The notes beneath the pieces are model-generated. The model saw nothing but the letters and a program-made list of their open reading frames with translations. It did no database searches and was not told the origin of the DNA. Source: Treponema sp. (GTDB lineage Bacteria; Spirochaetota; Spirochaetia; Treponematales; Breznakiellaceae). Taken from it: DNA of 64,000 bases. A program made the translations under genes and the position numbers. The stretch lies in assembly GCA_009782555.1 (NCBI GenBank), contig WRIV01000002.1, positions 1 to 64,000 on the forward strand. Direction: 5' to 3'. Position 1 is the stretch's first letter, and the number at the start of each line of letters is the position of its first letter. Positions 19,025-29,086 of the stretch are shown here, piece after piece.

Positions 19025-19987
19025 AACAGGCGGGCTGTTATTAACAAGATGAACCGCAAAACCCAGTATTTCTTCTTTCAGATAAATCGAAGTTACCTTG
19101 CCCTGGGCATCCTTCTTGACATTATCGTAATCAAGAAAAATACCGCGGCGCTCCAGATACGCTGCTGCCCGGGCAATGCTCGTGGCACCAATGGCGATAT
19201 GCCCATGAGTCCCCGGCGCGTTTTTCTTTACCAGTTCAATACTCCCTGCAAATACCGAAGTGTTCCCTTCTTTTATGGAAAAACCGAACAGGGAATTAAG
19301 TAACAGCGCCGCATCCAGGGCCGTTTCCCTGGCGTTGATCCCAATATGGGCCACATGCAGGCCCAGCAGGCTCAAGATCGCTTCCCGTGACAGGACGGTA
19401 ATTTTTTCAAAATCGTTTGAGTTAATAAGTTCCGCACCGGCCATCCATGATCCGCCGCAGGCATGGATCTTTTCAAAGGCGCTGTACCGGGAAATGTTAT
19501 CCGCATTAATACCGCCGGTAGGCATGAACTTAAGATTGGGATACGGGGCGGAAACAGCCTTGATATACTCAAGGCCGCCGGCCTGTTCCGCTGGAAAAAA
19601 TTTTACCACCTCCAGACCAAATTCCAAAGCCTGTTCAATGTCCGATGGATTGGCGCAGCCGGGGGTAATAGGGATTCCTCTCTGAATGCAGTGGGCCACA
19701 ACCTTGGGATTAAGGCCGGGGCTGACAACAAATTTTGCCCCCGCAGCGATGGCCCGGTCCGCCTGATCAACGGTCAACACCGTACCGGCACCCAGCAAAA
19801 TTTCTGGAACTTCTTTTGCAATCCGCCGTATTGCTTCTTCACCTTGAGCGGTTCTAAAGGTTATTTCCGCACAGGGAATCCCCCCGGCGATCAAGGCCCG
19901 GGCCAGGGGCAGGGCTTTTTCAACATCATCAATTTTGATCACCGGTACAATGCCGATCTTCCCCAGGTTCTCCAAAACCTCGTGCAT
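19022..19987 (-). CDS. KHG/KDPG aldolase with C-terminal VOC/glyoxalase-like domain
   Basis: KIGIVPVIKIDDVEKALPLARALIAGGIPCAEITFRT, GAGTVLT, VVKFFPAE, KFMPTGGI; about 110-residue LHVAHIGINARETALDAALLLNSLFGFS extension. Confidence 0.88.
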   Translation of the reverse strand: MHEVLENLGKIGIVPVIKIDDVEKALPLARALIAGGIPCAEITFRTAQGEEAIRRIAKEVPEILLGAGTVLTVDQADRAIAAGAKFVVSPGLNPKVVAHCIQRGIPITPGCANPSDIEQALEFGLEVVKFFPAEQAGGLEYIKAVSAPYPNLKFMPTGGINADNISRYSAFEKIHACGGSWMAGAELINSNDFEKITVLSREAILSLLGLHVAHIGINARETALDAALLLNSLFGFSIKEGNTSVFAGSIELVKKNAPGTHGHIAIGATSIARAAAYLERRGIFLDYDNVKKDAQGKVTSIYLKEEILGFAVHLVNNSPPV

Positions 19988-20007
19988 ATCCCTTCCTTAT
20001 CTATCGT

Positions 20008-20080
20008 TCGGAGAGGGGGGATTTGAACCCCCGACATCGAGTTCCCAAAACTCGTGGCTTAACCACTGGCCTACCCTCCG
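20008..20080 (-). tRNA. tRNA-Pro (anticodon UGG)
   Basis: Minus strand CGGAGGG...CGAGTTTTGGGAACTCG...GGGGGTTCAAATCCCCCCTCTCCG folds as a cloverleaf; loop TTTGGGA gives UGG; CCA not encoded. Confidence 0.93.
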
Positions 20081-20103
20081 CGCAGTTTTAGTATACCTGT
20101 TTT

Positions 20104-23100
20104 TTACTGTTTTGTCTTGATCGTTGTTTTTTCCGTTTCCGTTCGTTTTTTGCCGCGCCGGGCATTAAGGAGCGAATACATGACCGGAGTAAGAAACAAA
20201 GTCATCAGGGAAGAAATCGAAAGGCCCCCCACAAAGGTTTTGCCGATGGGCTGAATTGTGTTTGCTCCAGGACCGGGGAAAAAAGCTATTGGCACCATGC
20301 CGAGGATCGTAGTGAGGGTGGTCATAAGAATGGGCCGCAGGCGGCTTCTGCCTGCTTCCACACAGGCTTCCCGTACCATCATGCCCCGGGCACGAAGCGT
20401 ATTGGTATAATCCACCAGGACTATGCCGTTATTTACCACCACCCCAACCAGGGCGATGACCGCTATCATGGAAAAAATTGTCATGGGCTCACTTCCGATT
20501 TTATAGATCCAGACTACCCCGATAAAAAGCAGGGGGATGGAAAAAAAGATGATCAGCGGATCAACAAAAGATTCAAACTGGCTTGCCATGACGCCAAAAA
20601 CCAGGAAGATCGCCACGGCAATGATCATTCCGTAGCGTTTTAAATAAGACTGTACCTGTGCGGCCTCACCCAAATAATGGACGCTTACTTCTTCCCGGGA
20701 AACGAGGTTATCTCCCACTACAGCCATAAGTTTTTTTTGAAAATCCGTGGCAGCAATGCCGGCGGCCAGATCTCCGGTGATTCGCACCACCCGTTCCCGG
20801 TTTTCCCGGCGTATTGATGTGGGAGCCCTTCCCTCGGTGATCTCCGCCAGGTTGGAAAGGGGGATCCGGGCACCGTTTCTGTTCATTATAAAAATCGCAT
20901 CCAGATTGGGCAGTCCCTTCCGGTCCTGTTCACGAAGCATCACGGTAATATCCGTAAGCCTGTCTCCGACGATCATGGCGGCGGCGGTGGTTCCGTTCAT
21001 GGCGGTTTTTATTTCCTGGGCAACAGCGGAAACGGAAACTCCCAGGACAGCAGCCCGGTCTCGGTCAATCCTTATGTTAAGCTGCGGCGCTCCTTCATCC
21101 ATGTTGATCGTGGGGTTCTCCACCTCCGGCAGGCGGCGGGTTATGATCCCCAGAATATCATTGGCTGTATCCATCAATAAGTCGTAGTTGCGGGAACTAA
21201 CGGCAATTTCCACCGCCTGGGTAGTGCCCATAGCCCGCCCTGCCCTAAAGGCAAAATTTGCACCGGGCACAGAAGATGTGTAAGGAAGGAGTTTTTTCTG
21301 TATCGTATCGGGAGTATCGATTTGGTCTACCGGAGGCGGCAGGGTAATTTGGATGGAACCCTGGGAACCTCCGCCGAAACCTCCGCTGCGCCGGGCGGTA
21401 AGGACTATATTTGTATATCCCTCAACCTGATCCTTGATCAAGTTTTCCAAATCCTTAAGTATCCCTTCGGTGTAGTCCATGGTGGAACCCCGCGGAAGGG
21501 TTACGTTGATATTCACATTGTCATCGGTTCTGATCCGGGTAGACATATTCATCCCAATATTGGAAAACTGCATCAGGGAAAATACCAGTATCAGCACAAC
21601 TAGCGTCAATATCAGAAACCGGCGGTTCAGACAGTAATCCAGTCCCTTTGTGTACCCCTTGTCCATGCTGCGAAAAAACTTTTCCATCCCGTCATCAATT
21701 CGCTTTAACAATTTGTTTTTCAGGGGTTTTTGTTTTCTGGTATCCAGCTGCAGCACCGGCCCGCAGAGAACGGGAACCAGTGTAACGGCCACTATCAAAG
21801 AGCAAATCAGGGAAATTATCACCGTAAAAATCAGATCGTTTAACATTTGGCCCATCTCCTCCAGATCATTCTTATAGATGATCAGGGGAATAAAAACACA
21901 GAGGGTGGTAGCGGTGGATGCCATGATGGCCCGGATCATTTCCTTGCTTCCTAGGATTGCCGCAATTGAAGGCTTGGCTCCCCGCTCCCGGTAGTTGTGG
22001 ACATTTTCCAGAATCACGATGGAGGCGTCCACGGTCATCCCCATGCCCATGATAAGACCGGTCATAGTCAGGAGGTTCAGGGTAAAGCCAAAAACCCTCA
22101 TACACATCAGGGTAAGAAGGATGGAGATAGGTATGGAAAGTCCTATGATCAGGGTGCCCTTGATGTTCCGCAAAAACAGGAGGAGGATTGCCATGGCCAG
22201 GATTCCCCCCTGGATTGCATTGAAATAAACCTGGTCTAAAGTAGCGGAGATCATCGAAGTAGTGTCCGAAAGGATCGTCAGGGTAAGTCCCTGGGGAAGT
22301 CTGCTGTTAATCACCTCCATGGCTTCCTTAATCCGGCGGGCCACCTGGACCTGATTACTGTCACTTTCGCTGGAAATCTGGATGTAAACTCCGGTCTGGC
22401 CGTTTACATATACCCGGTTTGAATTTTCATTGTATCCCAGGGATACATCCGCAATATCTTCGATGCGGATTACCCGGGAACGGTTTTCCGAAGTATCCGC
22501 GGCAGAGACTATTTTAACGGGAATCCGTCCTACCTGGGAAAGATCGGTAAGTTCCTGGGTCGTCATAAGCTGGTATTCCCTTATTCCCCTGGTAATACTG
22601 CCCCCGGAAGTAAGGATATTTTGCCCCCTTAGAGCGGAAGTAACATCGTTTAAATTCAGGTTAAAGGCGGCCAGGCGATTTAGGGCCACTTCCACCTTGA
22701 TAATCCGCGGGGCTCCTCCGGTTACTTCCGCCGCTGCCACTCCCTCTATGCGTTCTAGATCCGCCTGAATTTCATCTTCTGCAAAACGGCGTATCTGATC
22801 CGGCGGATAACTGCCCCGGACCATCATCCGCATGATCGGTGCAGCGGACTGGTCAAAACGCCGGGCTGTTGGATTCCCCGCCTCATCGGGAAGTGAATTA
22901 GAATACCGGTTTACCAGGGTTTGAGCGTCCGTCAAAGCCTTGTCCATGTCGGTGCCGTAAGAAAATTCCAGTCTGATATTGCTGGATTCAAAACTGGAAT
23001 TGCTGGTAATTTGGGTAAGATATTTGGAAGAGGCCAGAACCCTTTCCAGGGGCTCGGTAAGGTTCCGTTCCACATCTTCGGGACCCGCGCCGGGAAAGGA

Positions 23101-23247
23101 AGTACTCACCGAAAGAACAGGCCGTACCGTTGAAGGCCAAAGGTCTACAGCAATCCCGGGAACCAGGGTTGCCGCTATACCCAGGGCTAAAGCATAGAAC
23201 ATGATAATCGTTACCGGCCGTTTTACCGAATAATCCTCAATCGTCAC
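20104..23247 (-). CDS. RND-family (AcrB/MMPL-type) efflux transporter permease
   Basis: 1047 aa; two large periplasmic loops, repeated TM blocks, GMGMTVDASIVILENV motif. Confidence 0.95.
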   Translation of the reverse strand: MTIEDYSVKRPVTIIMFYALALGIAATLVPGIAVDLWPSTVRPVLSVSTSFPGAGPEDVERNLTEPLERVLASSKYLTQITSNSSFESSNIRLEFSYGTDMDKALTDAQTLVNRYSNSLPDEAGNPTARRFDQSAAPIMRMMVRGSYPPDQIRRFAEDEIQADLERIEGVAAAEVTGGAPRIIKVEVALNRLAAFNLNLNDVTSALRGQNILTSGGSITRGIREYQLMTTQELTDLSQVGRIPVKIVSAADTSENRSRVIRIEDIADVSLGYNENSNRVYVNGQTGVYIQISSESDSNQVQVARRIKEAMEVINSRLPQGLTLTILSDTTSMISATLDQVYFNAIQGGILAMAILLLFLRNIKGTLIIGLSIPISILLTLMCMRVFGFTLNLLTMTGLIMGMGMTVDASIVILENVHNYRERGAKPSIAAILGSKEMIRAIMASTATTLCVFIPLIIYKNDLEEMGQMLNDLIFTVIISLICSLIVAVTLVPVLCGPVLQLDTRKQKPLKNKLLKRIDDGMEKFFRSMDKGYTKGLDYCLNRRFLILTLVVLILVFSLMQFSNIGMNMSTRIRTDDNVNINVTLPRGSTMDYTEGILKDLENLIKDQVEGYTNIVLTARRSGGFGGGSQGSIQITLPPPVDQIDTPDTIQKKLLPYTSSVPGANFAFRAGRAMGTTQAVEIAVSSRNYDLLMDTANDILGIITRRLPEVENPTINMDEGAPQLNIRIDRDRAAVLGVSVSAVAQEIKTAMNGTTAAAMIVGDRLTDITVMLREQDRKGLPNLDAIFIMNRNGARIPLSNLAEITEGRAPTSIRRENRERVVRITGDLAAGIAATDFQKKLMAVVGDNLVSREEVSVHYLGEAAQVQSYLKRYGMIIAVAIFLVFGVMASQFESFVDPLIIFFSIPLLFIGVVWIYKIGSEPMTIFSMIAVIALVGVVVNNGIVLVDYTNTLRARGMMVREACVEAGRSRLRPILMTTLTTILGMVPIAFFPGPGANTIQPIGKTFVGGLSISSLMTLFLTPVMYSLLNARRGKKRTETEKTTIKTKQ

Positions 23248-23250
23248 GGT

Positions 23251-24282
23251 CTACTCCACTATTCGTACCGGATCGCCGTCGGTAAGGAAATTCTGTCCTT
23301 CGATTACTACCCGTTCACCGTATTCAAGGCCCGCAAGAATTTCTACCATGGTTTCATCTTCCAGTCCTAGGGTTACCTCCCGGCGGCGGGCGGCGGCGGA
23401 ATTTTCAGGAACCACAAAAACAATCCATGAACCGTAGGTGTGGATCAGCACCGGCCGGGGAATTACCGGCACATCTTTTCTGGATTCGGTTACCAAGCTT
23501 ACCGTAGCAAACATACCCGGCAGTATCCGGGGATCCACCCGGCCGCTGCTGTTCGGCAAAATGCGAAGCCGGATCCGCAGGGTCCGGCTGGCTGGATCCA
23601 GTACCGGAGAAAGCTCGTCTATCTCTGCGGCAAAGGTTTCGCCGGGCATGGCTTCAAAACTGACCTGGGCAGGAAGAAAGCGCCGCACCGATACCGAATA
23701 CCGCTCCGGTACATAGGTTTCCACCCTAAGATCGCCCAAGTTCCCCACCACGCAAATCACCGAATTGGTCTGCAAGGTATCTCCGGCGCTTACCGGAACG
23801 GATACCACCACACCGGAAACGGTAGAAACAACCGGGTTAAGAAAGAAGGAGTCTCCGGGACGGGAAGGATCTACCATAGCAATGACTTGTCCCCGGCTTA
23901 CCCTGTCTCCGTCCCGGACCCGCAGTTCGGTTAACTTCCCCGCCATGGTAGGATAAATGGATACTTCAGAAGATGACCGTACATCTCCGTTTAGGATCAC
24001 CGAATGCTCTACCGTACCCAATATTACCGGCACAACACGGATCGCCGTACCGGCCCGATCGCCTGATCTGCCGCCACTCTGACCACCGTCCGGTTCGCCG
24101 CCATGAGCGTCCCCGGATAAACCCAGAGAAGTCAGCATGCGCTGTAAAAACGGCTGTTCCAGGGAGGACAATGCTTCCTGTAGCGGAGCAAAGTTCTGGG
24201 CTAATTTATATGCTATCAAGAGTACGGCAACGATGCAGAGAATAACCAGAACCACCGTCACAATAGCTTTTTTATTTTTCAC
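23251..24282 (-). CDS. Efflux RND transporter periplasmic adaptor subunit
   Basis: AGKLTELRVRDGDRVSRGQVIAMVD lipoyl-like hairpin motif; adjacent to the RND permease. Confidence 0.92.
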   Translation of the reverse strand: MKNKKAIVTVVLVILCIVAVLLIAYKLAQNFAPLQEALSSLEQPFLQRMLTSLGLSGDAHGGEPDGGQSGGRSGDRAGTAIRVVPVILGTVEHSVILNGDVRSSSEVSIYPTMAGKLTELRVRDGDRVSRGQVIAMVDPSRPGDSFFLNPVVSTVSGVVVSVPVSAGDTLQTNSVICVVGNLGDLRVETYVPERYSVSVRRFLPAQVSFEAMPGETFAAEIDELSPVLDPASRTLRIRLRILPNSSGRVDPRILPGMFATVSLVTESRKDVPVIPRPVLIHTYGSWIVFVVPENSAAARRREVTLGLEDETMVEILAGLEYGERVVIEGQNFLTDGDPVRIVE

Positions 24283-24303
24283 CGTTTTCCTCTATTATTT
24301 TTG

Positions 24304-25686
24304 TTATTTTTGTTTTGAATAATTCTGCAATTCTCCTTCTTCCATATTGAGGGAAGAAGCAAGGTCCAGTACCAGGATTTTGTAGTTCAATTCACTTTGA
24401 AGCTGCTGCTGGCGGGCTTCGGTAAGCCTGTTTCGTACCGTTTCAAAATCGAGAAAATTCATGGTTCCGGTTCTGTAGGATCGTTCCGCCAGTTCATAAG
24501 CCCGCTGGGCATAGCTTGCCTGGAGCCGGGCGATTTCCAGTTCGGTCCAGGTATTGCTGATACTATCTGCATAGGATCGGATCTCCTGCCGGGCGTTGTT
24601 TTCCATATTCTGTAGTTCCAGCCGAGCCTTCTGATACTCCGCTCCTGATCGTTTTACGGTTTGATCCGCCTTGGTCCTCGGCATCCAGGAATCGAATGGA
24701 ATAGTAACAGCCGCTCTGGCGATGACTGTATCGGCAAAACCATTATTAAGAGAAGCCCCCCAGGAAGCGGAAAGGTCTATCGAAGGACTTTTGGCGGAAA
24801 GAAATGACTCGGTCCGGGCGTTTTTTAGCCGTTCAATTTCGTTACGCTGGGCAATCAGATCTGGCCGCCGGGCAAGACGTTCATTGATAAGCGCCTCCGG
24901 ATCAAGGAAAAGGGCGGTTATTCCGGGATTTCCTTCCAGGACCAGCGTTTCTTGGGGAACCAGCCCCAGCGCCACCAGAAATTTGCCCAGGGCATTCTGG
25001 TAATCAGTAAGGGCCCGGTTATAGGCCAGCTTTGCCCGTTCGGAGCTGACCTGGGCGGAAAGAAAATCCAGTTCCCCCACATAGCCGCTCTGCCGGGCAA
25101 TGCGGTCCCGTTCCATTTGATCCATGGCAAGGCGCATGGTTCCTTCCAGCACCTGGAGGTTATTTTTTTGAGCCAGAAGAGAATAAAAAGTTTTTGAAGT
25201 TTCGTTTATCAAAACCCGCCGGGCTTCTTCATAGTTTAAAAGGCTGTTCTTATAGGCCAGGGAAATATTCGCCATGGTAAAGGGAAGGGCCGCGCTAAAC
25301 CCCAGGGAAAGACCAAGGGTGGCGGTATATGAAGGATCGGGTCTTGGCGTATTTGCAACAAGGGGAAAACCATACTCCGCTCCTCCCCTTACACTAATGG
25401 ATGGAAAAATCTGAGCCCAAAGGCTCTTGGCCCTGATCCGGTCAAACTCCAGATCGATGGCCCGCTTTTGCAGGCTGATGCTGTTCTGTTCCGCCAGGCG
25501 GCAGACTTCTTCCAAGGTGAGGGAACGGACTTCCTGGGCAGTTAATGATCCCGCAGCAAGGAAAAAGAGTAGAATTGCACACATTCTAGAACCCATTTTA
25601 CTGCCATTATTGTAACAGAAAAGGATTAAAAAGTTACCCTCTATCAGAGACGATCTAGGTATCCCCGGCGGAATTTTTTTTGACAT
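24304..25686 (-). CDS. TolC-family outer membrane efflux protein
   Basis: LTLEEVCRLAEQNS and repeated coiled-coil OEP pattern; first gene of the efflux set. Confidence 0.9.
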   Translation of the reverse strand: MSKKIPPGIPRSSLIEGNFLILFCYNNGSKMGSRMCAILLFFLAAGSLTAQEVRSLTLEEVCRLAEQNSISLQKRAIDLEFDRIRAKSLWAQIFPSISVRGGAEYGFPLVANTPRPDPSYTATLGLSLGFSAALPFTMANISLAYKNSLLNYEEARRVLINETSKTFYSLLAQKNNLQVLEGTMRLAMDQMERDRIARQSGYVGELDFLSAQVSSERAKLAYNRALTDYQNALGKFLVALGLVPQETLVLEGNPGITALFLDPEALINERLARRPDLIAQRNEIERLKNARTESFLSAKSPSIDLSASWGASLNNGFADTVIARAAVTIPFDSWMPRTKADQTVKRSGAEYQKARLELQNMENNARQEIRSYADSISNTWTELEIARLQASYAQRAYELAERSYRTGTMNFLDFETVRNRLTEARQQQLQSELNYKILVLDLASSLNMEEGELQNYSKQK

Positions 25687-25692
25687 TTTTTC

Positions 25693-25724
25693 GTAAAAAA
25701 ACCGGCCGCTTTACGCGGCCGGTT
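25693..25724 (-). terminator. Rho-independent terminator downstream of the mmsA-like gene
   Basis: AACCGGCCGC-TTTAC-GCGGCCGGTT stem; minus strand reads into a T-run. Confidence 0.85.
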
Positions 25725-25730
25725 CAACGA

Positions 25731-27239
25731 TTAGCGTCCGCCGACAGAGCCGTCCCAGGTATCGACTTTTTTGGTTGCCGCGTCTTCATCAAACCAGGTG
25801 GAAGTGATAACCTTGCTTTCGGTGAAGAAGCGCACCCCGTCTTTACCAAGACAGTGCAGGTCGCCGAAGAATGACTGCTTGTGGCCCGAGAAGGGGAACA
25901 TTCCGACCGGAACCGGTATTCCCACATTGATACCAACCATTCCGCCGTCAATCTGCAGTGAAAAGTTTCGGGCATACAGACCCGACGAAGTATAGATGAC
26001 TGCCCCGTTGGCGAAGGGGTTATTGTTAATCAGCGCCACTCCCTCATCAAAGGTCTTTACTTTCTTTATGGCCAGTACCGGGCCGAATATCTCATCCCGG
26101 CCTATGCTCATATCTTCGGTTACGTTGTCAAAGATGGTGGGGCCGATGAAGAAGCCGTTTTCAAGACCCGGAACCTTTACGCCCCGTCCGTCGAGTACGA
26201 GTCTGGCCCCTTCCTTAACGCCTATGTCTATCCATTTAAGGATATTGTCCATATGCTTTTTGTTGACCACCGGGCCGAGTTGGGAACTCTTATCGTAGGC
26301 GCAGCCGATTTTGAGGGCCTTTGCGTTGGCTACGATCCGTTCGACGAGTTTGTCGTGTATGCCTTCCTGGGCGGCGACAGTCGGCAGAGCCATACACCGT
26401 TCGCCGGCGCAGCCAAAGGCAGAGTTGATAATACCCATCGCGGTTCTTTCCAGATGCGCATCGTTCATGACCAGAGCGTGGTTCTTCGCTTCGCACTGAG
26501 CCTGAACCCTCTTGCCGTGGGCGGCGGCTTTGGAATACACCTGCAGTCCCACTCCCGTGGTTCCCACAAAACAGATGCCCTTGATAATCGGGCTGGTAAG
26601 CATCAGATCGCCCACGGTTCGATCGGTGGTGATGACGCTGACCACTCCCGGAGGAAGGCCGGCTTCCATCAGCAGTTCCAAAAGCCGGATGCTGGTCATG
26701 GGCGTGGTGCTGGACGATTTTAAAACGATGCAGTTGCCGGTGGCGATGCAGAGGGGAGTCATCCAGCCAAAGGGGATCATGGCGGGGAAGTTGAAGGGAA
26801 CAATGCCGCCGAAAACGCCGATTGGCTCACGGATAAGAACCGAGTCATAACCGGAACTGGTTTCCATCAGGGATTCGCCCTGCATGAGACTTGCGACTCC
26901 GCAGGCCAGTTCCACCGGTTCTTTCACTTTGAGCAGATCCCCTTCTGCTTCAGCCCACACCTTGCCGTGTTCCCGGGCGACTGTTTTGGTCAGCTCTTCC
27001 ATATTTTTTATTACCAGGTCGCGGAACTTGTAGAGAATCTGGGTGCGGGCAATGACCGGTGTCTTCGACCATGTCTTGTATGCCGCCTGTGCCGCGTCCA
27101 GCACCGCCTGCAATTCCTCTTTTGTGCAGCAGGGTGCCTGGGCTATTACTTCTCCGGTACTCGGATCGTACACATCCATCCACTTGTCCGTTTTTGAATC
27201 AAGCCACTTGCCGTTGCAGGCGTACTTCAGTTTTTCCAT
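25731..27239 (-). CDS. Methylmalonate-semialdehyde dehydrogenase-like CoA-acylating aldehyde dehydrogenase
   Basis: PFNFPAMIPFGWMTPLCIATGNCIVLK, GCAGERCMAL catalytic Cys, EIFGPVLAI. Confidence 0.88.
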   Translation of the reverse strand: MEKLKYACNGKWLDSKTDKWMDVYDPSTGEVIAQAPCCTKEELQAVLDAAQAAYKTWSKTPVIARTQILYKFRDLVIKNMEELTKTVAREHGKVWAEAEGDLLKVKEPVELACGVASLMQGESLMETSSGYDSVLIREPIGVFGGIVPFNFPAMIPFGWMTPLCIATGNCIVLKSSSTTPMTSIRLLELLMEAGLPPGVVSVITTDRTVGDLMLTSPIIKGICFVGTTGVGLQVYSKAAAHGKRVQAQCEAKNHALVMNDAHLERTAMGIINSAFGCAGERCMALPTVAAQEGIHDKLVERIVANAKALKIGCAYDKSSQLGPVVNKKHMDNILKWIDIGVKEGARLVLDGRGVKVPGLENGFFIGPTIFDNVTEDMSIGRDEIFGPVLAIKKVKTFDEGVALINNNPFANGAVIYTSSGLYARNFSLQIDGGMVGINVGIPVPVGMFPFSGHKQSFFGDLHCLGKDGVRFFTESKVITSTWFDEDAATKKVDTWDGSVGGR

Positions 27240-27265
27240 TTTTTCCTCCTTGGAAATTTTTTGCC

Positions 27266-28444
27266 TTAACTTGCCTTGCTTTGTTCAGCCTCATTCCAGA
27301 GCTGAGTATAGAGTTCCATCAGTATTTCTTTGGTGGGCTGCCTTCTCGTATTCGAAGGACTGCCCGAGGCCATCGCGTCTTCGGACATCTTCGGTATGTA
27401 CTTGAAGAAATCATCTTTGGTGATGCCGTAGTCGATGGGCGTTTTTACCTGCATTGCCTTGATAAGATCGTTTGAAGCCCTGACAAAGGCCTCCGAGCCT
27501 TCTTCTACGCTCATTCCGTCCTTATACACGCCGATTTCCTTCGCCAATGCACACAACCGGTCTGTTACGTCCGATTTCAGGAAATTCAGGCATACCTTGA
27601 GGAGCATCGCGTTGGACATACCGTGGGGTACATGGAAAAGCGCGCCTATCGGGCGGCTCATTCCGTGGACAATGGTAACAGAGGCATTGCTGAAAGAAAC
27701 GCCGGCTTCAAACGCGGCCAGGAGCATTTCACTTCGTGCCGTCTTGTCTGAACCGTTGTTAAACGCCTCATTGAGGTTTGCGAAGATTCTCTTAATGGCG
27801 GAAACGGCGAAGGTTTCGCTCATTACATTCGCCTTTAGCGAGGTGTACGCTTCAAGGGCATGGCAAAACGCATCTATACCGGTCGCCGCCGTTACCGATT
27901 TCGGAAGGGTCAGGGTAAAATCGGAGTCCAGAACGGCGCAGTCGACCATGAGCTTGGGATTGGCGATGAGCATTTTTACATTGGTGTTGGCATTGGCGAT
28001 AATGGTAAACTTGGTCGCCTCCGAACCTGTTCCGGCCGTCGTCGGGATGGCAACCATACGGGGCGGATCGTTATCCAGCGCCTTGCCGACATAGTCACAA
28101 ACACTTCCGCCGTTGGCGTGAACCACGGCAATTGCCTTCATCGAGTCAATGGGGCTTCCGCCGCCCAGGGCAATCAGAAAATCGCATTGTTCATTTTTGA
28201 ACAGCTCTACTCCTTTGTCGATCATGGTATGATCCGGCTCTGCGTTGATGTCGGCGTAGATAAAGTGCGCAATGCCGATTTGCCCAAGTTCGCCGGTAAG
28301 TTTTTTTACATATCCCAGATCAACCGCGTTTTTGTCGGTTACAATCATGGCTTTTTTTCCGTACGTCTTGATTTCGTCCATGCCGGTTTTAAGCGCATTT
28401 TCACCGTACACAACGTATTGCGGAACCATAAATACATTCGCCAT
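27266..28444 (-). CDS. Iron-containing alcohol dehydrogenase
   Basis: ALGGGSPIDSMKAIAV, TTAGTGSEATKFTII, ATGIDAFCHALEAY, VHGMSRPIGALFHVPHGMSNA. Confidence 0.93.
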   Translation of the reverse strand: MANVFMVPQYVVYGENALKTGMDEIKTYGKKAMIVTDKNAVDLGYVKKLTGELGQIGIAHFIYADINAEPDHTMIDKGVELFKNEQCDFLIALGGGSPIDSMKAIAVVHANGGSVCDYVGKALDNDPPRMVAIPTTAGTGSEATKFTIIANANTNVKMLIANPKLMVDCAVLDSDFTLTLPKSVTAATGIDAFCHALEAYTSLKANVMSETFAVSAIKRIFANLNEAFNNGSDKTARSEMLLAAFEAGVSFSNASVTIVHGMSRPIGALFHVPHGMSNAMLLKVCLNFLKSDVTDRLCALAKEIGVYKDGMSVEEGSEAFVRASNDLIKAMQVKTPIDYGITKDDFFKYIPKMSEDAMASGSPSNTRRQPTKEILMELYTQLWNEAEQSKAS

Positions 28445-28630
28445 TTTTTCCTCCTCATGACAGCATTTGGCATTTTGTCAATTTCAACGATTGTTGAATA
28501 TGATAATGGGGTACTTAAAATTAAAACATGGGTGACTCAATTTCGCAAGTTTTTTTGGATTTTTTTTAGTCAACGACTCCGCTCTAGTATGGAGGAGCAT
28601 TAAACCTCGCAGTTCAAATAAAAAACGCGC

Positions 28631-28660
28631 TTGACACAGGAAATCGTCTTACACTAAAAT
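28631..28660 (+). promoter_or_regulatory. Putative sigma-70 promoter (TTGACA-N18-TAAAAT)
   Basis: TTGACA 28631-28636, TAAAAT 28655-28660, directly upstream of the thioesterase gene. Confidence 0.45.
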
Positions 28661-28673
28661 AAAAGGGACTGTA

Positions 28674-29081
28674 ATGGATTTTTCAGAAATAATTAAGCCC
28701 GGCCTGGAGGCCGAGATAACCGAAACCGTGATGGACAAAAACATCGCCTCAATCTGGGGTTCCGGAGGCCTTCCGGTATACGCAACTCCTTGTATGATTG
28801 CATCCATGGAGAAAGCCGCATTGAACTCTGTTGCTCCCTTCCTTCCAGCACCCTGGTCCACGGTGGGAACCGAGGTCTGCATCAAACACCTTTCCTCCAC
28901 CCCCCGGGGAATGAAGATCACCACCAGGGCAAAACTCTTACACATAGATGGCAGAGCTCTTACCTTCACCGTGGAAGCCTATGACGAAACGGGGAAAATT
29001 GGTGAGGGTACCCACGGCCGTTTCATCATTGATGAAAAAAAATTCATGAAAAAAACGGAAGCTAAGGGCGGTAAAACATAG
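28674..29081 (+). CDS. Hotdog-fold thioesterase (fluoroacetyl-CoA thioesterase-like)
   Basis: YATPCMIASMEKAA, VGTEVCIKHLSSTPRGMKI, GEGTHGRFII. Confidence 0.8.
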   Translation: MDFSEIIKPGLEAEITETVMDKNIASIWGSGGLPVYATPCMIASMEKAALNSVAPFLPAPWSTVGTEVCIKHLSSTPRGMKITTRAKLLHIDGRALTFTVEAYDETGKIGEGTHGRFIIDEKKFMKKTEAKGGKT

Positions 29082-29086
29082 GCCCG

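Noticed and set aside
27435-28094. 219-aa plus-strand ORF opposite the Fe-alcohol dehydrogenase
   Set aside because: Antisense shadow of a strongly conserved coding sequence
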